Made by a program: the position numbers and the translations under genes | Notes under the pieces: model-generated | Databases searched by the model: none | The model's input: the letters and a program-made list of their open reading frames with translations, nothing else | What the model was told of the DNA's origin: nothing | Source: Acidobacteriota bacterium | Lineage (GTDB): Bacteria; Acidobacteriota; Vicinamibacteria; Vicinamibacterales; CAVVIG01 | Assembly: GCA_003222395.1 (NCBI GenBank) | Contig: QHWB01000050.1 | Coordinates: 107,640-171,639 of the forward strand | DNA: 64,000 nt | Direction of reading: 5' to 3' | Part shown: positions 59,498 through 64,000 of the stretch, one piece after another | How the letters are laid out: each line of letters begins with the position of its first letter | How positions within the stretch are numbered: the stretch's first letter is position 1

Positions 59498-61675
59498 ATG
59501 CTACGTCAGATCGTCTCAGCAATAAGAAAAGCGAGAAGCAGTAAGGGAGCGAGCGCAGCCGCGATCGTGATCGCCGTCGCAATATTCATCAAGACGGCGG
59601 TGGCGGTGCACGACACGGGACGGTTCCAGCTGGATGGGGACGCGTCGTCATTCACGAACACGGTGGGGACTCCCTCAGCATCAGACGACTGGGACAAGGT
59701 CTGTAATGAGGTGACCGGTGGCGGAGTGGCCGGTTGTGGGACGACGTCCGTCACCACCGGTTCGCCCGCGAACGCCGTGGCGTGGACGACGGACAACCTC
59801 GTAGGCGACGGGCCGTCGTTGAATGCCACGACGTTCACGGGCGGGGGCTCGAAGGACCCGATAGACATCAACAACTGGGCCTGGTCGGACGGAGTAGGCG
59901 GGCTGCCGGACAAGGACAACCTGCTGCATGCCTTCGCGGTCCGCTACTCGCTCGCCCCCACTCCGCCGGGCGGGAGCTGTCCGAACGGCACCGGCGGTGT
60001 GGGTCAGCCGCCCTTCGATTCGACCAAGCCGTGCGTGGTGCTGTTCTTCGGCTCGGATCGCCTCGACAACAGCGGCGACGCGCAGCAGGGGTTCTGGTTC
60101 TTCCAGAACGCGATCGGGCTCGGCTCCAACAAAGTCGGTGGCGGTACGGGGTTCACGGGCGTGCACAGGCTCGGCGACTTGCTGATCGTCAGCGACTTCT
60201 CGATCGGCGGCACGACATCTACGATCACCGTGTACACGTGGGATCCCGCCTGCACGGCGACCAATAAGCCCTTTGGCTTTTGCGCGGACGCCAACTTGCA
60301 CCTGCAAGCGACTTCTACCGCGGCCAACTGCGCCACTGCGGCGCCCAACGACGCCTTCTGCGGGCTCGTGAACCCAAGCACCATCACCATGCCGTGGTCG
60401 TTCACGGACAAGAGCGGCACAATCAACAACGGCGCCCTGAACGGCGAGTTCTACGAGGCCGGCATCAACCTGTCGGTGATCGGCCTCTCGGGCGAGTGCT
60501 TCTCGACCGTCGGCGCCGAGACCCGCTCGTCGACCTCCACGACGGCGACCCTGAAGGACTTCATCCTCGCCCGCTTCGGCAACTGCACGTCGGGGCTGAC
60601 CACGACTCCCAAGGATGCGGCTGGCGCCGCCATCCCCGCCGGCGGCCTCTCGATCGGCACAGGCTCCGTTTCGGTGAAGGACGAGGCGACCACTCTGACC
60701 ATCACCGGCGCGTCGACTTGGACCGGAACCCTGACGTTCTTCCTCTGCGGGCCGACGGCGCTGGGCAGCCCCTTCTCGGCCTGCACCGGCGGTGGGACGC
60801 AGATCGGTGCCCCGATCCCCGTCAGCAACGCGTCCACCTTCCCGATCCTTTCCAACTCGGCCCAGCTCACGTCCGCAGGTGGGTACTGTTGGCGCGGTGA
60901 GTTCACGTCGGGCACCAGCGGCGTTCCAAACGCCACCGACGCCACGTTGGGCGAATGCTTCACCGTCAACCCAGTGGTGCCGTTTGTTCCGACCCAGGCG
61001 TCGGCAGACGTGCAGCTCGGCAACCCGGTATCCGACCTTGTAAACCTGAACGGGACGGCCAACCAGCCGGGAAGCCCGGTGATCAACGGACCGCTAGGCG
61101 CGCCGGCAGGAGGCACGATCACGTTCAGGCTCTTCGGACCGAACGACACGAGCTGCGCGAACCCTCCGGTGTTCACGTCGGCTGCCATCCCCGTGAGCGG
61201 CGACGCTCTGTACTTCTCGGGTAACTTCACCCCGACCCAAGTGGGTACCTACCGCTGGATCGCCTCCTACAGCGGCAACTCGCCGAACACGCTTGCTACG
61301 ACCGGAGTCTGCAACGCCGCCAACGAATCGGTCGTCGTCAATGCAACGCCGGCGATCTCGACGGCGCAGACCTTCACCGTGAAGGACTCCGCCACGATCA
61401 CCGTCGCCGCCGGGGCCGGGACCCTTCAGGGCAGCCTTGATTTCCAGCTCTATAGCACGAGCAACTGCTCGGGCGGGTTGCTGTTCGACTCCGGTCCCAT
61501 CAGCGTCAGCGGCCCGTCGCCGCAGACGAGGGAAACGATCACGACGACGATCACGGCGCCGGGACAACCGACACTCTCATGGCTCGTCGTGTACACAAAC
61601 ACGGCCCCGAATCAAGCGGGCGTGACCAGCACGTGCAACACGGAGGGCGCGAGCCTTTCGATCCACAACCAATAG
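59498..61675 (+). CDS. large secreted protein with Ig-like repeats
   Basis: A 725-aa exported protein, ATG at 59498 with AGGAG 7 bases upstream. The hydrophobic N-terminal segment is ASAAAIVIAVAIFIKTAVAV. The first half (to about 390) is a beta-rich domain (VLFFGSDRLDNSGDAQQGFW; DLLIVSDFSIGGTTSTITVY). Three following Ig-like repeats of about 100-120 residues share SIGTGSVSVKDEATTLTITG / TFTVKDSATITVAAGAGTLQ patterns. No anchor is seen. Such proteins are common in Actinobacteria and soil metagenomes; the role is probably adhesive or structural. Confidence 0.7.
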   Translation: MLRQIVSAIRKARSSKGASAAAIVIAVAIFIKTAVAVHDTGRFQLDGDASSFTNTVGTPSASDDWDKVCNEVTGGGVAGCGTTSVTTGSPANAVAWTTDNLVGDGPSLNATTFTGGGSKDPIDINNWAWSDGVGGLPDKDNLLHAFAVRYSLAPTPPGGSCPNGTGGVGQPPFDSTKPCVVLFFGSDRLDNSGDAQQGFWFFQNAIGLGSNKVGGGTGFTGVHRLGDLLIVSDFSIGGTTSTITVYTWDPACTATNKPFGFCADANLHLQATSTAANCATAAPNDAFCGLVNPSTITMPWSFTDKSGTINNGALNGEFYEAGINLSVIGLSGECFSTVGAETRSSTSTTATLKDFILARFGNCTSGLTTTPKDAAGAAIPAGGLSIGTGSVSVKDEATTLTITGASTWTGTLTFFLCGPTALGSPFSACTGGGTQIGAPIPVSNASTFPILSNSAQLTSAGGYCWRGEFTSGTSGVPNATDATLGECFTVNPVVPFVPTQASADVQLGNPVSDLVNLNGTANQPGSPVINGPLGAPAGGTITFRLFGPNDTSCANPPVFTSAAIPVSGDALYFSGNFTPTQVGTYRWIASYSGNSPNTLATTGVCNAANESVVVNATPAISTAQTFTVKDSATITVAAGAGTLQGSLDFQLYSTSNCSGGLLFDSGPISVSGPSPQTRETITTTITAPGQPTLSWLVVYTNTAPNQAGVTSTCNTEGASLSIHNQ

Positions 61676-61705
61676 TCGCCGACCGTTGAAAGAGGACGGA
61701 CACAA

Positions 61706-61736
61706 CGAGAGGCTCCGGAACGATCCGGGCCTCTCG
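61706..61736. terminator. hairpin after the Ig-repeat gene
   Basis: CGAGAGGCTCCGGA (from 61706) pairs with TCCGGGCCTCTCG (to 61736) around an ACGA loop. The stem is about 12 bp with small imperfections. It lies 30 bases after the stop and has no T-run. Confidence 0.55.
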
Positions 61737-61893
61737 TATGCGCAAGGAGCGATGCGGACCTGAGCGTGAAGACAGAGCCGGACGCCGCAACAACTGCGAA
61801 CTGCGGCGTCAACCTCGGCGCGAGGTGGGGGACGTGGCCCGTCGATCACGGACTGACGCCGGGACCCCGCTCATAGCGCCGTCGCACTGGCGG

Positions 61894-62412
61894 CTACGGA
61901 CCAGCGGTAAAGCTGATCGACGCGAGAACGGGCATTCTCCTGCCGCCGAAGTAGTAGAGTTCTGCGGTGCACTCGGCCGCGCCTCCCTGCCATGCCGTCG
62001 ACGACAGGGTCATGAACTGCGTCCACGGCCACAAGTAGCTCTCGAAATAGCCCGTTGTGGCCCAATACACAATGACACCGTTCTGGGAGCACGTGAGGTC
62101 GACGTGCGGCTCGGTGGTCTCGGTCGTCGAGACGTTGAACGTCACCGTATCACCCCAGTCGGGAAGACCGTTCCCGTTCGTGTCAGCGTGCATCACGAGT
62201 GTGAGGCTTGAACTGCTATTCGCGCCGCCGGGTTTTTTGCGCACGCCCTCGCCTTCAGTGGCTACGTGAGTGGCGGGCGCGTGCATCGTCGAAGGGGCAA
62301 GGATGTTCGGCGACGAAAATATGTCGCTGGCAGAATTCGCTCGATCGCGCGAGCAGTTGACGCTGCTCGCCGCCATCACCACGACCGACGCCAGGATTAC
62401 CAACCAGCGCAT
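61894..62412 (-). CDS. hypothetical lipoprotein
   Basis: A 172-aa protein with a lipoprotein-type signal (MRWLVILASVVVMAASSVNC; Cys at about 20). The mature part contains SLTLVMHADTNGNGLPDWGD, an Asp/Asn-rich Ca-binding-like DTNGNGLPDWGD segment, then beta strands (VTFNVSTTETTEPHVDLTCS; GYFESYLWPWTQFMTLSS). It may be a small secreted beta-sandwich. The longer start to 62475 has no signal peptide. Function unknown. Confidence 0.65.
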   Translation of the reverse strand: MRWLVILASVVVMAASSVNCSRDRANSASDIFSSPNILAPSTMHAPATHVATEGEGVRKKPGGANSSSSLTLVMHADTNGNGLPDWGDTVTFNVSTTETTEPHVDLTCSQNGVIVYWATTGYFESYLWPWTQFMTLSSTAWQGGAAECTAELYYFGGRRMPVLASISFTAGP

Positions 62413-62641
62413 AACTCCTCCGTCAATGCCCCTGCGCCACGACCCTTCGGTGGCGTTCATGAGTTCTCGACACACCCGTACTGTCTGCGATGACGACCGC
62501 GATTAAATTTGTGGCGAAGAGCCGTCGACGAAACTGACCGCCGCGAACCGTTCCGGCCTTACGCTCGCATCACGCTGATGACGAATCCGGATCACTGATG
62601 TCCGATCGTCTACCTGAAAGATGCATCGAAATCGCGACGAT

Positions 62642-62950
62642 TCACCAAACGCAACGGCCGTACCATGCGAAACCTAGCGGAATTCGACCAGATTGCGGAG
62701 CGACGTGTCGGCGACATCGAATCGAGCAAACGCCCGAGTAAGCGCAAACACAGATGTGTTGTCTGTAGAAGCTCCTTGAAGCCTCAATATCCTTGACAGC
62801 CAAGCTGATTGAAAACGCGCCGAGTTCGCTTTGCTCCTTGCCTCGAAAAAATTTCACGACGAGCGCAAACTGATCGAGGCTTACGAACTCGCAGCCGAGC
62901 GCGCCTTCATAGAAGGCTCTCGCCTTGTCGTATCGTGTCCTGAGGCATGT
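62642..62950 (-). pseudogene. VOC/glyoxalase-family fragments
   Basis: On the minus strand, DKARAFYEGALGCEFVSLDQ (about 62870-62935) is the N-terminal hairpin of a VOC protein, and ISLAVKDIEASRSFYRQ (about 62765-62815) the start of another. They are joined in one frame, and the rest is unrelated (HICVCAYSGVCSIRCRRH). Neither half carries the conserved metal residues in place. They are decayed remnants. Confidence 0.6.
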
Positions 62951-63136
62951 CGCCAGCGTATCGCATGACTTTCCGATGGGGATGTAATCCCGCAGCACTT
63001 CCATCCGGAGGACCAACTCGTGTTTGCCTCGACGGGAGTGATGACCGTCGATACGAAGCAGGGAGTGTGGGTGATGTCGCTGCAGCGGGCGGTGTGGATT
63101 CCTGCGAAGACTCCGCACCGGATCTCGATGTCGGGC
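62945..63136 (+). pseudogene. AraC-type regulator fragment (cupin ligand-binding part)
   Basis: Plus strand: DFPMGDVIPQHFHPEDQLVF, then ASTGVMTVDTKQGVWVMSLQ and RAVWIPAKTPHRISMSG. This is the N-terminal arabinose-binding cupin of AraC-family regulators. It has no start codon and no helix-turn-helix part, and it ends where a minus-strand gene begins. It is a clear remnant. Confidence 0.72.
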
Positions 63137-63345
63137 CTACCGCGTTTGAACGACATCCACCTTGGTTTCGTAGCCAAGGCGCGCCAGATAAGTTTCGCAA
63201 TCTTCCCACGTCAGTCCGAACTCGCGGACATCGTCGAAGTGTTCCTCCATCATAGCGCGCTCGGCCCAGTCGACCAGCGGCGCTCGCGTCGTGCGGCGCT
63301 GAAGATGCCGCGAAGCCGGGACGCCACAGTATCTCGCGTGATCAT
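63137..63345 (-). pseudogene. second gene of a decayed short cassette (frameshifted)
   Basis: Starts MITRDTVASRLRGIFS at 63345 and ends with ERAMMEEHFDDVREFGLTWE, then CETYLARLGYETKVDVVQTR at the 63137 stop, but in a different frame; one frameshift lies near 63290. Its ATG overlaps the stop of the preceding remnant (ATGA). The C-terminal helix suggests a small alpha-helical protein. The family is not recognised. Confidence 0.6.
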
Positions 63346-63595
63346 GATTCCTCGCCGATAACCTTCCGATGACCAAGATCTGCCGGAAACTTCTGTGCAC
63401 TTCACGCAGGCGCCCGTCGCCGTCGAACACCTCCTGATAGAACCGGACCGTCGATTCTTCTGCGTCGACTTTCACTTATTTTGCCAGCCATCCGGACCGG
63501 CCCTTCACTTCATACGAGTACAGCCTTCCGCCATCGGGCAGGTCGCGCCATGTTCCAAATTTGCGCTTGTTCTGCCGGCGTTTTGCGATGTCCAT
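63342..63595 (-). pseudogene. first gene of a decayed short cassette (stop plus frameshift)
   Basis: Reconstructed: MDIAKRRQNKRKFGTWRDLP, then DGGRLYSYEVKGRSGWLAK, an in-frame TAA (63476-63478), VKVDAEESTVRFYQEVFDGD, GRLREVHR, a frameshift, and KFPADLGHRKVIGEES with a TGA at 63342-63344. The protein logic continues across both lesions, so they are recent. The TAA probably replaced a Tyr codon. About 83 aa when intact; no family named. Confidence 0.62.
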
Positions 63596-63624
63596 CGGCG
63601 GCCATGCGGACAGTTCATCGCGTT

Positions 63625-64000
63625 TCAGTTGGCCGCCCGTTCGTGCAATCGCTCGAAGATCTCGAGCAGGTTTCCGGATGGAAGGTCAGCGACATCCAAT
63701 TGGTACACGTCCCTGATCCTCGCGAGGATGTCCACAAACTCCAAATCTTCGACGCCGACGAAGTCATGCAGACTCGACAGATCGGTGATGAGGTACCCTC
63801 CCGGTTCGAGGCCGAAGATTTTGAGCGCATGAAATCATCGGCGATGTTCTCGAGCCTCTCGATACCCGCCGTCGACGCCAATTCGACGTGCTTGCCTCTG
63901 AAGGGCCGTTTGCGGAGAACCGGACCAGTCGTTCGCCTGCTGCCACGATGACGACGATGCCATCGTCATCGATTTTCAACAACTGCTCGGCTTCAGGCCG
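63625..64000 (-). pseudogene. frameshifted gene running off the right edge
   Basis: Minus strand, three frames carry successive coding-like parts: EAEQLLKIDDDGIVVIVAAG and ERLVRF; then RGKHVELASTAGIERLENIA and DDFM; then ALKIFGLEPGGYLITDLSSL and DFVGVEDLEFVDILARIRDV, ending FERLHERAAN (TGA at 63625). Two frameshifts in about 370 bases mark it as broken. It lies 30 bases before the short cassette, in the same direction. Confidence 0.6.

Overview
The window is GC-rich, densely coded bacterial DNA from a Gram-negative organism. TolC/RND efflux, an Oar-type TonB-dependent receptor with an N-terminal carboxypeptidase-regulatory-like domain, a PEP-CTERM remnant, a DUF5916 protein and abundant short GTAG...CTAC palindromic repeats together suggest an Acidobacteriota chromosome, possibly class Vicinamibacteria. 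That placement is inferred from gene content; there is no rRNA or tRNA gene here to confirm it.

0-6.3 kb: a minus-strand aspartate-family/lysine operon, asd-lysC-dapB-dapA-dapD-dapE, most junctions overlapping (ATGA or GTGA). Upstream of asd lies what looks like a complete attenuator: a sigma70-type promoter, a 21-codon Lys/Arg/Thr-containing leader ORF starting almost at the predicted +1, a 16-bp antiterminator pairing that involves the leader stop region, and a terminator hairpin with nine U's directly before asd. 6.3-10.3 kb: a translationally coupled cupredoxin / outer-membrane protein / hybrid sensor kinase operon. 10.4-16 kb: mrp (apbC), a DUF3347-like secreted protein, an active plus inactive M16 peptidase pair, a zinc oxidoreductase and a tiny membrane protein. 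16-18.5 kb: small housekeeping and zinc-ribbon genes.

18.4-26.5 kb: an AddAB-like helicase-nuclease locus with a DUF488 gene downstream and a secreted protein upstream. The locus carries at least six short repeat insertions of different families inside open reading frames, all keeping frame. More elements of related types lie in the M16 gene, between yidD and its convergent neighbour (where the repeat ends supply both stop codons), and between dapD and dapE. 26.7-36 kb: an alpha/beta hydrolase and a phosphorelay/chemosensory-like module (REC-HK-REC, a soluble six-HAMP GAF kinase with three REC domains, and a CheR methyltransferase without CheB).

36-54.3 kb: an accessory region with two PepSY membrane proteins, a Cys/His-rich secreted protein, an outer-membrane protein and a long minus-strand run beginning with a two-component system (response regulator, kinase), then DUF1259, TolC, RND pump, adaptor and three secreted or outer-membrane proteins. 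54.3-64 kb: a large TonB-dependent receptor, a secreted Ig-repeat protein and a lipoprotein, set among gene remnants: a truncated sterol-desaturase, an integrase fragment, VOC and AraC-cupin fragments, and a decayed run of three short genes at the right edge.
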